A stretch of DNA of 64,000 nt from Sphingobium sp. 66-54 (GCA_001899715.1 MKWI01000003.1:1-64000), one strand, 5' to 3'; shown: positions 45,098 through 54,866, counted from the first letter of the stretch. Numbers and translations are program-made. Notes: generated by a model not told the origin, from the sequence alone.

Positions 45098-47500
45098 CCA
45101 GGTCACGTTGAGGCGCCCGTAGAGATAGCGCCCGTTGAACCCGAACGGCGAGTAATAAGGGAAAGCCACCGTGCCGGTGCTGTTGTTGGCGATGGACAGC
45201 GGATCGGGATAGATGTCGAACAGATTGTTCGCGCCGACCGCCAGGCCGATATTCTGTGTCACCTGATAGCGGCCTTCAAGATCGACGACCGTCTTCTTGC
45301 CGGTGTGCGTATCGCCCGCCACGGTCGAGCCGGGCTGCGTCACGTCGCCATAATAGCTCGCGCGGACCGTCGCGCCGACACCGCCGAGCTTCCAGTCGAT
45401 CGCACCGACCAGCTTGGTGCGCGGCGTACCTTCCTCAATGCTGACGATCCGCTGGCGGGAAACCAGCGTCGGTGTCGGATCGAGGTCGACCGCCGTGGAG
45501 GTCGGCACGCTGTTGACCTTGAGGTCGTTGAAATTGCCGGCCGCCGTGAGGTCGAAGATACCGGCCGCGCCGCTGTCCCAGCGATAATGCGCCACCACGT
45601 CGATGCCCTTGGTGGTCGTGCGGACGCCGTTCACGAAGAAGCGGGCGGCAGACACGCCATAGGGCGCCAGCAACGCCGCAACCTGCGGGCTGAAGCTGTT
45701 GGCGATGTTCTCCGAGAGACCGATGCCATCCCGCACGCGGATCCAGTAGCCGTCGACCGTCAGGTTGAACCCGCCAGCCCGGATGACGGTGCCCAGCGAG
45801 ACGTTGGTCGACTTCTCCGGTCGCAGCGGCAGGCCGCCCAAAGCCGCCGCAATCGGGCTGACCGATGGGAAGGTGCCGGTTTCCACGATATCCGGCGCGA
45901 CGAACACCGATGCGGTCGACGTATAATATTGCTGCTGGAGCGCCGGAGCGCGGAAGCCGGTCGAAGCCGTGCCACGGATCGCGATCCACGGCGTCAGATC
46001 GAAGCGTGCCGAAGCCTTGCCCGTCACCACGTCGCCGAAGTCCGAATAATGCTCACCGCGCACAGCCGCGCCGAGAGTCAGCCCTTCGCTGGGCTGGGCT
46101 TCAAGATCGAGATAGAGCGCGGCATTTTCGCGCGCCCGGTTGATCTCGTTGGAGGGCTGGAAGCCGGGGAAACCCTGCGCGCCGCTGCCGAGGTTAGTGT
46201 CGGTGCCCAGCGGGCCGCGGTCATAGGAGGCCGGCTCGCCCGCCTCGATCCTGTAGCGCTCGCGGCGGAACTCCCAGCCCCACGCCACGTTCAGCGTGCC
46301 GTCGCCAAGCGCATATTCCTTGGCCATGTCCATCCCGCCGAGAAACTGGTCATAGACCAAAGCGCCATCGTAGAAGGAGGTCGGCGAGGCCGCGCCATAG
46401 GTGCCGTTGACCGAATCCCTGGTGCGGAAATCCAGCCGGTTGCGGCCGTAGGAGAGCTTCACGGTGGTTGCCCAGTCGCCGACATCGCCGCGCAGGCCGC
46501 CCGTCACCGTCAGATCCTTCGAGCGCACGTTGATGAGCGGCAGGAAGCCGTCGGGATAGAGCGGCTGCGTCGCGACGACATTGGCATTGCTCGGCACGCG
46601 CGGAAATGCCGCGCTGGTGCTGTCGCGATACTGATAGCCGCCGAAGCCGAAGATTTCCCAGCCATCCGCCACCGGATGCGCGGCGTTCAGATAGACGGTG
46701 CCCTGCTCCACCTCGGGATCGCCGAAGCGCGAGCGCACGATGGCAGGCGTGGCACGCGGGTCGATATCGCCCCGGCTCGTCGCCTTGCGGTTCAGATATT
46801 CGCCGCTGATCGTCAGGAAGCCATCTTCGCCCAGGCCGAAGCCCTGCCATGCCGACGCCGTGACCGTCTCGCCGTCATGCGCATTGCGCGATGAGCGTGC
46901 CGCGTTGATCTCCGTCTCATACTGGCCGTATGTCACCGAGGCGCCGCCTCCACTGCGCGCTTCGCGCAGACGCAGGTTGACCACGCCGGCAATCGCGTCC
47001 GAGCCATATTGCGCGGATGCGCCGTCGCGCAACACCTCGATGCTCTCCAGCGCCACGCTGGGGACGGTGTTGAGATCGAACGCGGCCGAGCCACGCCCCA
47101 CCGATCCGTTCACGTTCAGCAATGCGGAGGTATGGCCACGCACGCCGTTGACCAGCACCAGCGTCTGGTCGGGCGAGAGGCCGCGCAGCGTCGCGGGGCG
47201 GATCGAGTCGGTGCCATCCACCGCAGCATTGCGAGGAAAGTCGATCGACGGCGCGACGGTCGCAAGGGCAGCGCCGATCTCGGTCGTGCCCTGCTGGCGC
47301 AGACTGTTGGCGGAGAGCACGTCGATCGGCGCGACGGAATCGAGCCGGGTGCGGCCCTGCGCGCGTGTACCGGTGACGATGATCTCCTGCGCGCCGTCCG
47401 TATCGTCGGCCCCGGTTTGCTGCTGTGCAACAGCCGGCATTGCCAGCGACCAGGTAGCCAGACTGGCGGTCAGCAAGAGGGTCTTGCGAAGATGCTGCAT
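45095..47500 (-). CDS. TonB-dependent outer-membrane receptor
   Basis: An 801-residue receptor. It has a signal peptide (KTLLLTASLATWSLAMPAVA), a TonB box-like EIIVTGTRA, a plug domain (RGLSPDQTLVLVNGVRGHTS, IEVLRDGASAQYGSDAIAGV) and a 22-strand barrel with a C-terminal GRYLYGRLNVTW ending in the outer-membrane Trp. The start at 47500 follows AAGGGG. The ligand is unknown; neighbours do not point to iron, and receptors of this type in sphingomonads often import sugars, peptides or aromatic compounds. A perfect inverted repeat lies 34 bases upstream. Confidence 0.93.
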   Translation of the reverse strand: MQHLRKTLLLTASLATWSLAMPAVAQQQTGADDTDGAQEIIVTGTRAQGRTRLDSVAPIDVLSANSLRQQGTTEIGAALATVAPSIDFPRNAAVDGTDSIRPATLRGLSPDQTLVLVNGVRGHTSALLNVNGSVGRGSAAFDLNTVPSVALESIEVLRDGASAQYGSDAIAGVVNLRLREARSGGGASVTYGQYETEINAARSSRNAHDGETVTASAWQGFGLGEDGFLTISGEYLNRKATSRGDIDPRATPAIVRSRFGDPEVEQGTVYLNAAHPVADGWEIFGFGGYQYRDSTSAAFPRVPSNANVVATQPLYPDGFLPLINVRSKDLTVTGGLRGDVGDWATTVKLSYGRNRLDFRTRDSVNGTYGAASPTSFYDGALVYDQFLGGMDMAKEYALGDGTLNVAWGWEFRRERYRIEAGEPASYDRGPLGTDTNLGSGAQGFPGFQPSNEINRARENAALYLDLEAQPSEGLTLGAAVRGEHYSDFGDVVTGKASARFDLTPWIAIRGTASTGFRAPALQQQYYTSTASVFVAPDIVETGTFPSVSPIAAALGGLPLRPEKSTNVSLGTVIRAGGFNLTVDGYWIRVRDGIGLSENIANSFSPQVAALLAPYGVSAARFFVNGVRTTTKGIDVVAHYRWDSGAAGIFDLTAAGNFNDLKVNSVPTSTAVDLDPTPTLVSRQRIVSIEEGTPRTKLVGAIDWKLGGVGATVRASYYGDVTQPGSTVAGDTHTGKKTVVDLEGRYQVTQNIGLAVGANNLFDIYPDPLSIANNSTGTVAFPYYSPFGFNGRYLYGRLNVTW

Positions 47501-47533
47501 GGGAAATACCCCTTTTCTGCTGTGGAAACTGCT

Positions 47534-47550
47534 ATTCAGCGCTGCTGAAT
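47534..47550. promoter_or_regulatory. Perfect inverted repeat upstream of the TonB receptor
   Basis: ATTCAGC-GCT-GCTGAAT has perfect 7-bp arms and lies 34 bases before the receptor start. A second palindrome, CTACT-ATTTA-AGTAG, is at 47568-47582 in AT-rich, promoter-like DNA. Both are candidate operators. Confidence 0.5.
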
Positions 47551-47774
47551 CCCCACCCTCATAGATACTACTATTTAAGTAGACAATATATTTTGCTGCA
47601 ACCGCGAAAGACCCATGCCGGAATGATGCAATTCCGTCACAGGTCGCTCGCGCCTTTGGAAAACGCAGAAAAGGCAAAAAGGTGCCGCAGCGTTGCCGCA
47701 CGGCATTGGGCTTATCCCGGAGTGCCGGTTCTGCCTCACCTCCCTCATTCGCGACCGATTACAGCCACGATCCG

Positions 47775-47954
47775 TCAAACATGCTCCGGCTTGCCCTTGC
47801 GCTTGCTGTGGGCCAGTTCTTCAAGCTGTTCCTCGCTCATCGAGTCATACATATCGCGCGAGGCGCCTTTGAGAGCGCCCTTCTTCGTCTCGCCGCGCTT
47901 GGCCGACAGGGCGGCCCCGGCCGCCTTCTGCTGCGCCTTGGACTTGGCTGGCAT
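47775..47954 (-). CDS. DUF3008-family small basic protein
   Basis: A 59-residue Lys/Ala-rich protein: MPAKSKAQQKAAGAALSAKR, then GETKKGALKGASRDMYDSMS, then EEQLEELAHSKRKGKPEHV. This is the DUF3008 family, common in alphaproteobacteria and often described as stress- or nucleoid-related, with no firm role. The ATG at 47954 has GGAG at suitable distance; one codon earlier is also an ATG. It lies downstream of the PRC-barrel gene on the same strand. Confidence 0.88.
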   Translation of the reverse strand: MPAKSKAQQKAAGAALSAKRGETKKGALKGASRDMYDSMSEEQLEELAHSKRKGKPEHV

Positions 47955-48022
47955 CATCGTTCTCCGAGCGGTCGGAGCCGGCAGGGCGGAGCGTATCCGC
48001 CCGCCGGTCATGCCGCATACCG

Positions 48023-48394
48023 TTAGATAAACGGAGCGGGCACGCCCCAATAGCCGGAGACCTGGCGGCCATAAAGGTCGTCATAGTTCTGATCCTGCTC
48101 GGTGGCGTAACGCGGCGCCTGCTCCAGCCGCTCCTTGTCGATATCGACGACATAGCCGCCCTGGTCGACGTCATAAGCCAGCATCTCCCAGGGAATGGGA
48201 TAATAATCGCTGCCGATGCCGAACAGGCCGCCGAATTGCAGCACGGCATATTCCGCCTTGCCGCTGCGCTTGTCGACCATGAAGCTTTTCACCGATCCGA
48301 GCCGTTCGCCATCGCGGCTGTACACCACGGTGCCGTCGACCTTGTCGGACGAGATCAGCCGGTTGCTTTCTTCCGTTATGAGTCGCTCGGCCAT
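48023..48394 (-). CDS. PRC-barrel domain protein
   Basis: A 123-residue cytoplasmic protein with a PRC-barrel fold: ISSDKVDGTVVYSRDGERLG, SVKSFMVDKRSGKAEYAVLQ, FGGLFGIGSDYYPIPWEMLA and YVVDIDKERLEQAPRY. The domain is found in RimM and photosynthetic reaction centre H subunits; stand-alone versions are linked to stress responses without a known activity. The ATG at 48394 has GAGAGGAGAAGG directly upstream. It is followed by the small DUF3008 gene. Confidence 0.88.
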   Translation of the reverse strand: MAERLITEESNRLISSDKVDGTVVYSRDGERLGSVKSFMVDKRSGKAEYAVLQFGGLFGIGSDYYPIPWEMLAYDVDQGGYVVDIDKERLEQAPRYATEQDQNYDDLYGRQVSGYWGVPAPFI

Positions 48395-48569
48395 TGCCTT
48401 CTCCTCTCTCCATGAGTGGCGGTGCACCCCACGCCTGGCTTTAAACCCGGCGGTAGGCCCACCATCGCTTCCTGTTGGGAGAAACGATTGGAGAGAGAGG
48501 GCGTTCCGGCCCTCGTCATGGCTGGTCGCGACCTCGCCACGCCGCGCCGCAACTAGCGGCCCGGCCGTC

Positions 48570-49955
48570 TCAGACCATATCGGCCGGCCGCACCACCCGA
48601 TCGAACGTCGCCTCGTCGACCAGCCCCAGTGCCAGCCCCGCCTGCTTCAGCGTCAGCCCCTCGGCGTGGGCGTATTTGGCGATCTTCGCGGCGTTATCAT
48701 AGCCGATATGCGGTGCCAGCGCCGTCACCAGCATCAGCGAACGGTCGACCAGCTCGGCGATCCGCCCTTCATTGGCCGCTAGTCCGGCGACGCACCGTTC
48801 GCCAAAACTGTCCATGCCGACCGCCAGAAGATGGATAGACCGCAGCACCGCCGCGCCGATCATCGGCTTGAACACGTTCAGCTCCAGATGCCCCTGCAAG
48901 CCGCCGACCATCACCGCCTGATGATTGCCGATCACCTGCGCGGCGACCATGGTCAGCATCTCGCACTGGGTCGGGTTGACCTTGCCCGGCATGATCGAGC
49001 TGCCCGGCTCGTTGGCCGGCAGGTCCAGCTCGCCGAGGCCGGAGCGCGGCCCGCTGCCGAGCAGGCGGATATCGTTGGCGATCTTGGTGAGCGCCACCGC
49101 CAGCGTCGCCAGCGTGGCGGAGACCTGCACCAGCGGATCGTTGGAACCGAGCGCCTCGAACTTGTTGGGGGCGCTGTGGAACGGCAGGCCGGTGAGCCCC
49201 GCGATCTCCGCAGCCACGGCCTCGGCGAATCCCGCCGGCGCATTCAGCCCTGTGCCAACCGCCGTGCCGCCCTGCGCGAGCGGCATCATCTCCTGCGTCA
49301 CCGTGTTGGCGATCCGCACACGGGCATTGGCAAGCTGCTGCGCATAGCCGGAAAATTCCTGCCCCAGCGTCAGCGGCGTCGCATCCTGCAAATGGGTGCG
49401 GCCGATCTTGACGATCCCCGCCCAGTCCCGCGCCTTGCCGTCCAGCAGCGCGTGCAGGCCGTCCAGTGCCGGCAGCAGTGCCCCGGTCGCAGCGCGGGCG
49501 ACGGCGATGTGCAGCGCGGTGGGGAAGCTGTCGTTGGAGGATTGGCTCTTGTTGACATGGTCGTTGGGATGCACCGGGCTCTTGCCGCCCCGCGCACCGG
49601 CCAGCATCTCGTTGGCGCGGCCGGCAATCACCTCGTTGACGTTCATATTGCTCTGGGTGCCGCTCCCCGTCTGCCAGACGACCAGCGGGAACTGGTCGTC
49701 GAGCCGGCCGGCCGCCACCTCGCCTGCCGCTTCCTCGATCGCGTCGGCCAGCCGCGTATCGAGCCCGTGCGCCCGGTTGACCCGCGCCGCCGCGCGCTTG
49801 ACGATCGCCAGTGCGTGGACAATGCCGATCGGCATCCGCTCCATCGCGCCGAACGGGAAATTCTCCAGGCTGCGCTGGGTTTGCGCGCCCCAATAGGCTT
49901 CCGCCGGCACCGCGATGCTACCGATGCTGTCGCTCTCGCTGCGGGTTGCGCTCAT
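48570..49955 (-). CDS. fumC: Fumarate hydratase, class II
   Basis: A 461-residue class II (iron-free) fumarase. It has [74 protein letters not shown] with the catalytic His, and the superfamily signature [16 protein letters not shown] with the mobile-loop Ser. It interconverts fumarate and malate in the citric acid cycle. The start at 49955 is favoured over an ATG five codons earlier because of ribosome-site spacing. Confidence 0.95.
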   Translation of the reverse strand: MSATRSESDSIGSIAVPAEAYWGAQTQRSLENFPFGAMERMPIGIVHALAIVKRAAARVNRAHGLDTRLADAIEEAAGEVAAGRLDDQFPLVVWQTGSGTQSNMNVNEVIAGRANEMLAGARGGKSPVHPNDHVNKSQSSNDSFPTALHIAVARAATGALLPALDGLHALLDGKARDWAGIVKIGRTHLQDATPLTLGQEFSGYAQQLANARVRIANTVTQEMMPLAQGGTAVGTGLNAPAGFAEAVAAEIAGLTGLPFHSAPNKFEALGSNDPLVQVSATLATLAVALTKIANDIRLLGSGPRSGLGELDLPANEPGSSIMPGKVNPTQCEMLTMVAAQVIGNHQAVMVGGLQGHLELNVFKPMIGAAVLRSIHLLAVGMDSFGERCVAGLAANEGRIAELVDRSLMLVTALAPHIGYDNAAKIAKYAHAEGLTLKQAGLALGLVDEATFDRVVRPADMV

Positions 49956-50065
49956 GCCGTCTGTCCTCATCGCCACCAATGGGTCAAAGGTGGGCGGAAT
50001 CACCCATCAGCGCAAGGCGCTTGGTGCTTCGATCACTGGGATAACCGGAGCCGGAGGTCCCGCGC

Positions 50066-50875
50066 TCAATCCACTCGCACCCGCTCCGCCTCCCCGGCGC
50101 GTGCGACGTCGATGGTGCGGATCTGCCCGTGGTGCAGCCCGTAGATCACGAACACCCGCACCGCCACGGCTTCGCCCTTCTTCAGCGGCGTCACCGCGAA
50201 ATCCGGCGCATCCGCCTGCGCGACGAAGGTGCTGGTGCAATCCACCGCAATGCCGTGGTCGTCGATCATCAGCGCGTGAACGGTGAGATGCTCGCGCACG
50301 GACCGGAACATGCCCTCATAGAAGGACTGGATCGCCGCGCGCCCCCGCATCGGCGGCACGGAGGGGAGCCGCAGCGTGCAATCCTCAGTATAATAGCGCG
50401 CCGCCCGCGCGATATCGCCGGCGCTGAACGCCGCCGCATAGGCATGATAGGCCGCGCGCCCGCCGGCATGGCCGGAGAGCATCGGCGCCTTGATGACGCC
50501 CTGTTCAGCCGGCCAGGTCATCGAGCACAGCTCGCGGATCAGCCCCTGCTCGTCGAGTTCGTAGGTGACGAAGAAGCGGACGGTGAGGATGTCGCTCGGC
50601 ATCAGCGCGCCGAAAGGAAAGTCGGGCCGGGGCGCATGGCAGATGAAGTCCATATCGACATCCACGAACAGCCGGTTCTCCTGCTGCATTACCCGGCGCG
50701 GACGCACAATCTCGCGTACACCGTCATGCGCCCAGTCGAGGAAGGCGAGCAGTTCGTCCTGTCCCCGGCTGGTCCGGGTGGCGCCATACATGACGCAGTC
50801 CGGCGCGAACCAGCGCTCGACGAGGGCGGCGTCATCTCCCTCGTTAAACGCCTCGACATAGGCTTCGTAATCCAT
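50066..50875 (-). CDS. Fused double NTF2-like protein
   Basis: A 269-residue protein made of two NTF2-like cones. The first (residues 1-125) begins MDYEAYVEAFNEGDDAALVE and includes YGATRTSRGQDELLAFL. The second (about 135-265) begins AYHAYAAAFSAGDIARAARY, with MRGRAAIQSFYEGMFRSVRE, ADAPDFAVTPLKKGEAVAVR and LHHGQIRTIDVARAG. The second half shares its pattern (A-F-x-x-G-D, G-R-x-x-I-x-x-F-Y-x-G, x-P-D-F, F-x-x-Y, G-x-I/F-T-x-I-x-x-A-R) with the stand-alone proteins at 54917 and 58937. It follows the MarR gene by 16 bases. A decarboxylase or cyclase role is inferred from the family. Confidence 0.78.
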   Translation of the reverse strand: MDYEAYVEAFNEGDDAALVERWFAPDCVMYGATRTSRGQDELLAFLDWAHDGVREIVRPRRVMQQENRLFVDVDMDFICHAPRPDFPFGALMPSDILTVRFFVTYELDEQGLIRELCSMTWPAEQGVIKAPMLSGHAGGRAAYHAYAAAFSAGDIARAARYYTEDCTLRLPSVPPMRGRAAIQSFYEGMFRSVREHLTVHALMIDDHGIAVDCTSTFVAQADAPDFAVTPLKKGEAVAVRVFVIYGLHHGQIRTIDVARAGEAERVRVD

Positions 50876-50891
50876 CCCCGTCTCGTCTCCG

Positions 50892-51428
50892 TCAAGTTCC
50901 GCCAGCACGCTCGCTCGCGATCCGGTCGGCGTTGCGCGCCATGGTAAGCAGCAGCCGGTCGAGCGTCGCCACCTCCTCGGGCGTCAAGCCCGTCATCAGC
51001 GCGTCGAAAAAGGCGCGCCGATGCAGGTGCACCTGGTCGAACACCGTCTTACCGGCCGGGGTAAGGGTGAGCAGGCTGCTCTTGCGGTTGCGGGGATTAT
51101 TGGCGCGGCTCAAATAACCGCCCGCCTCCAGCGAGCGCACGGCGCGGCTCACCTCGGCTCGGTCCACCAGCGCGGCGCCGGACACTTCGCTCGCGCTTTT
51201 CGAGCCCATCACCGCGATATGGGCCAGCACCCGCCACTCGGCGAGCGACATGCCGGCGCGGTCTCGCACCTGCTGCACGGAGAGTCGATCGAGCATCTTG
51301 CCGAGCATCAGCACGCGGTAAGGCAAATGCCGCGCGTCGAAGATGCGCCACGCTTCCTCCAGCGGCCCGCGTTCCTGCCCCGTGTCCTCCCGTGTCACCG
51401 CCCCGTGCGGGCTCTCATCCCTTGCCAT
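50892..51428 (-). CDS. MarR-family transcriptional regulator
   Basis: A 178-residue MarR repressor. The dimer helices flank the winged helix with MSLAEWRVLAHIAVMGSKSA, the recognition helix ALVDRAEVSRAVRSLEAGG and the wing RANNPRNRKSSLLTLTPAGK. It lies between an aldehyde dehydrogenase and the fused NTF2-like gene on one strand, close to divergent GMC oxidoreductase genes, and probably represses this catabolic island until an aromatic ligand appears. Confidence 0.88.
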   Translation of the reverse strand: MARDESPHGAVTREDTGQERGPLEEAWRIFDARHLPYRVLMLGKMLDRLSVQQVRDRAGMSLAEWRVLAHIAVMGSKSASEVSGAALVDRAEVSRAVRSLEAGGYLSRANNPRNRKSSLLTLTPAGKTVFDQVHLHRRAFFDALMTGLTPEEVATLDRLLLTMARNADRIASERAGGT

Positions 51429-51456
51429 AGCCCTCTCCCCCTTTCGGTGCGGCGCC

Positions 51457-52968
51457 TCACAGAGCGACGCTGACCGCCTTCAATTCGGTATAGGCTTCGA
51501 TACCCGCCTTGCCGTTCTCGCGGCCCCAGCCCGACGCCTTGAAGCCGCCGAGCGGCAACGCCGGATCGACCCCGCCGGAGCCGTTGATGCGGATCGTCCC
51601 CGCCTTCAGGCGCCGCGCCAATTTGTGCGCGGTGCTGATATTGGAGGTGTAGATGGACGCGGAGAGGCCGAACTCCGTCTCATTGCCGCGCCCGGCGAGC
51701 GCGTCGATATCGGCATCGTCACCGAACCGCATGGCGCAGAGCACGGGACCGAAAATCTCCTCCTTACGCACCCGCATGTCGGGCTTGGTGTCGAGCAATA
51801 CCGTCGGCTGCACGAAATAACCGCCGTCATAACCCTCGCCGCTCAGCGCCTCGCCGCCGACCAGCACGCTCGCGCCCTGCGCGCGGCCGGAGGCGATATA
51901 GCCGGTCACGCGCTCGCGCTGCACGGCGCTCACCAGCGGGCCGATCATGGTGCTGGCATCGAGCGTCTGGCCGACCTTCATGCCCTTCGCCATGGCGACC
52001 ACGCCCTCCAGCACCGCATCAGCCACCGCCTCGTGCACAAACAGCCGCGAGCCGGCGGCGCAGACCTGCCCGGCGTTGAAGAAGATGCCCATCGCCGCCG
52101 CGGGAATCGCCTTGGAGAGATCGGCGTCGGCGAAGATGTAGGTCGGCGATTTGCCGCCCAGCTCAAGCTGCACGCGCTTGAAGTTGGTCTTGCTGGCCTC
52201 GATGATCGCCTTGCCAGTCACTGTCGATCCGGTGAAGGCGACCTTGTCGACATCGCGATGCGCCGCCAGTGCCGCGCCCGCCGTGCGGCCAAGGCCGGTC
52301 ACGATGTTCACCACGCCCTCGGGGAAACCGGCTTCCATCACCAGCTCGCCCAGCCGCAGCGTGCTGAGCGGCGTCTGCTCGGCGGGCTTGAGCACCACGG
52401 TGCAGCCCGCCGCCAGCGCCGGCGCCAGCTTGCCGACCGCCATCACCAGCGGGAAATTCCAAGGCACGATCTGCGCACACACGCCGATCGGCTCGCGCAG
52501 CACATAGCTGAGCCACTCGCCCGGCGCGCTGATCTCGGCCGTCTCGCCCATGATCTTGCTCGCCCAGCCGGCATTGTAGCGCAACTGGCTGACGGCGCCC
52601 TGCACGTCGAGCATGCGAGAGAACTGGATCGGCCGGCCCACGTCCAGCGTCTCCAGCAGCGCCAGCTCTTCGCCGTTCGCTTCGATCAACTCGGCCAGCT
52701 TGAGCAGCAGCCGTGTGCGCTCGTCCGGTTTCACCTTGGCCCACGGTCCCTCGAACGCCGCGCGCGCCGCCGCCACCGCGCGGTCGATATCCGTCTCGCC
52801 CGCGCTGGCGACATGGCCGATCAGCTTGCCGGTTGATGGATTGATCGTCTCGAACGTCTCGCCAGACGCCGCCTCCATCCATTCGCCGCCGATCAGCATC
52901 TTCGCGGTGCCGCCCGCATAGCGCAGTTGCAATTGGTCGAGCAGCCCCGGATTATAGGGAGCGTTCAT
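51457..52968 (-). CDS. NAD-dependent aldehyde dehydrogenase
   Basis: A 503-residue ALDH. It has WNFPLVMAVGKLAPALAAGC, FTGSTVTGKAIIEASKTNFK, the Glu in ELGGKSPTYIF and the catalytic Cys in FNAGQVCAAGSRLF near residue 305. GSGGVDPALPLGGFKASGWG precedes the C-terminal oligomer strand. This is the class that oxidises aromatic and betaine-type aldehydes. It is divergent from the first GMC oxidoreductase across 135 bases, as if it oxidises the aldehyde that enzyme makes. Confidence 0.92.
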   Translation of the reverse strand: MNAPYNPGLLDQLQLRYAGGTAKMLIGGEWMEAASGETFETINPSTGKLIGHVASAGETDIDRAVAAARAAFEGPWAKVKPDERTRLLLKLAELIEANGEELALLETLDVGRPIQFSRMLDVQGAVSQLRYNAGWASKIMGETAEISAPGEWLSYVLREPIGVCAQIVPWNFPLVMAVGKLAPALAAGCTVVLKPAEQTPLSTLRLGELVMEAGFPEGVVNIVTGLGRTAGAALAAHRDVDKVAFTGSTVTGKAIIEASKTNFKRVQLELGGKSPTYIFADADLSKAIPAAAMGIFFNAGQVCAAGSRLFVHEAVADAVLEGVVAMAKGMKVGQTLDASTMIGPLVSAVQRERVTGYIASGRAQGASVLVGGEALSGEGYDGGYFVQPTVLLDTKPDMRVRKEEIFGPVLCAMRFGDDADIDALAGRGNETEFGLSASIYTSNISTAHKLARRLKAGTIRINGSGGVDPALPLGGFKASGWGRENGKAGIEAYTELKAVSVAL

Positions 52969-53103
52969 GGCGGGGGCGTCCTTTCCTAGAGCCGAACCGT
53001 CCGCACGGCGCGGAGAGTTGTTGAATCATCACGATGTCCCCAATAACAGCAGGAAGGGACTCCCGCCAGCCGGGGGACGCGTGCAGCCATTGGGAGAGGA
53101 TCA

Positions 53104-54753
53104 CTGTCCAGCGCAACCTATGATTATGTGATCGTCGGCGCCGGTTCGGCAGGCGCCGTGCTGGCCGCGCGGCTGACCGAGGACCCGGCGACGCGCGTGC
53201 TGCTGCTCGAAGCGGGCGGCGGGGCGGACAGTTGGCTCATCCGCATGCCGCTCGGCTTCCTCAAGGCCTTGTTCCAGCCCAAATATACCTGGCCCTACTG
53301 GACCGAGCCCGAGCCGCACATGAACAACCGCAAGCTGATCCTGCCACGCGGCCGGCTGCTCGGCGGCTCCAGCTCGATCAACGGCATGGTGTTCATGCGC
53401 GGCCATAGCTCGGATTTCGACCGCTGGGCGCAGATGGGCTGCACGGGGTGGAGCTATGCCGATGTGCTCCCCTATTTCCGTAAGATGGAGAATAGCTGGC
53501 GCGGCGCATCCGCTCTGCACGGCGGCGACGGCCCGCTGAGCGTCAGTCCCAACGCCACCAAATGGCTGCTGCACGATGAATTGATGGCCGCCGCCAAGGC
53601 CGCCGGCTATCCGCTCACCGACGATATCCATGACGGCACCGAGGAAGGCGTCGGCAAGGTCGAGCTGACCATCGACCGCAACGGGCGGCGCGCCTCCACC
53701 TATGAGGCCTATCTCAAGCCGGCGATGGGCCGGCCCAACCTCACCGTCGTCATCAACGCCCTCACCCAGCGCGTGCTGACGGAGGGCAAGCGCGCCACCA
53801 GCGTCGAGTATCGCCATGAGGGCCAGCTCGTCACCGCGACCGCCAGCCGTGAAGTCATCCTCTCCGGAGGCACCTACAATTCGCCGCAACTGCTCATGCT
53901 CTCCGGCATCGGCCCGGCCGAGCATCTGCGCGAGATGGGCATCGACGTGGTGCACGACCTGCCCGGTGTCGGCCAGAACCTCTCCGAGCATCCCCGCGTG
54001 CCGGTGCTGTTCGAGGCGTCCAAACCCGTCACGTTCGTCAACGAACTTCGCTTCGACCGCGCGACCAAAAGCGTCATCCAATGGTATCTGTTCGGCACCG
54101 GCCCCTTCGCGCGGCAGGTGAACAGTGCCAACCCCGTGCTGCGCACCGATCCGCGCCTTGCCCAGCCGGATATCCAGCTCTGGTGCAACCCGGTGACGCT
54201 GGACGCGCACCTCTGGTTCCCCGGTATCAAGAAAGCGCCGCCGCACAAATTCACCGCGGACGTCATCCTGCTCCACCCGGAGAGCCGCGGGAAGGTGTTC
54301 CTCAAGTCGCCCCGCGCCGAGGACCATGTCGGCATCTTCCTCAACCTGTTCAGCGCGCCGGCGGATTTCGCCACCGCCCGCGCCGGTATTCGCATCGCAC
54401 GGACGATCTACCGGACACCACCGCAAGCCGACATCACCGGCGCGGAACTGTCCCCCGGCGAGCAGGCGCAGAGCGATGCGGCGCTGGACGAGCATGTCCG
54501 CGCCACCGCCGGCACGACCCAGCACCCGCTCGGCACCTGCCGCATGGGCGCAGGGCCGATGGCCGTGGTCGACCCGCAACTGCGCGTCATCGGCATGGAG
54601 GGGCTACGCGTCATCGACGCGTCGGTGATGCCGGATGAGACCGGCGGCAACATCAACGCCCCCACCATCATGATCGCCGAGCGCGCGGCGGATATCATCC
54701 GGGGCCGTGTCCTACCTGCAGATGACCTGCCAGCAAGGGATCATGCCGCGTGA
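53104..54753 (+). CDS. GMC-family FAD oxidoreductase (1), probable CTG start
   Basis: A protein of about 549 residues in the glucose-methanol-choline family. The FAD motif YVIVGAGSAGAVLAARLTED begins only seven residues into the frame, GRLLGGSSSINGMVFMRGH and GGTYNSPQLLMLSGIG are the two GMC signatures, and the C-terminal TQHPLGTCRMG carries the catalytic His. No ATG precedes the motif in frame; a CTG at 53104 sits four bases after GGGAGAGG, so CTG is the likeliest start. It is paralogous to the gene at 55301. It probably oxidises a primary alcohol on an aromatic compound. Confidence 0.88.
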   Translation: MSSATYDYVIVGAGSAGAVLAARLTEDPATRVLLLEAGGGADSWLIRMPLGFLKALFQPKYTWPYWTEPEPHMNNRKLILPRGRLLGGSSSINGMVFMRGHSSDFDRWAQMGCTGWSYADVLPYFRKMENSWRGASALHGGDGPLSVSPNATKWLLHDELMAAAKAAGYPLTDDIHDGTEEGVGKVELTIDRNGRRASTYEAYLKPAMGRPNLTVVINALTQRVLTEGKRATSVEYRHEGQLVTATASREVILSGGTYNSPQLLMLSGIGPAEHLREMGIDVVHDLPGVGQNLSEHPRVPVLFEASKPVTFVNELRFDRATKSVIQWYLFGTGPFARQVNSANPVLRTDPRLAQPDIQLWCNPVTLDAHLWFPGIKKAPPHKFTADVILLHPESRGKVFLKSPRAEDHVGIFLNLFSAPADFATARAGIRIARTIYRTPPQADITGAELSPGEQAQSDAALDEHVRATAGTTQHPLGTCRMGAGPMAVVDPQLRVIGMEGLRVIDASVMPDETGGNINAPTIMIAERAADIIRGRVLPADDLPARDHAA

Positions 54754-54766
54754 CCCACCCGTCCCC

Positions 54767-54866
54767 ACCGTTCGTCCTGAGTTTGTCGCAGGGGCGCGCT
54801 GAGCGAGACCGAAGCCATTCTCGCTCCGCTCCAACTCGGGCGTCGCCTTTGCTCAGCCCGAACGGG
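54767..54866. repeat. Inverted repeat of a second dispersed class
   Basis: ACCGTTCGTCCTGAG at the left and GCTCAGCCCGAACGGG at the right face each other across about 100 bases. The motif TTCGTCCTGAG-x-x-TGTCG is widespread in sphingomonad intergenic DNA. It separates the first GMC gene from the NTF2-like gene. Confidence 0.7.

Noticed and set aside
54767-54866. Small gene between the first GMC gene and the NTF2-like gene
   Set aside because: The region is an inverted repeat of a dispersed class and has no ribosome site.
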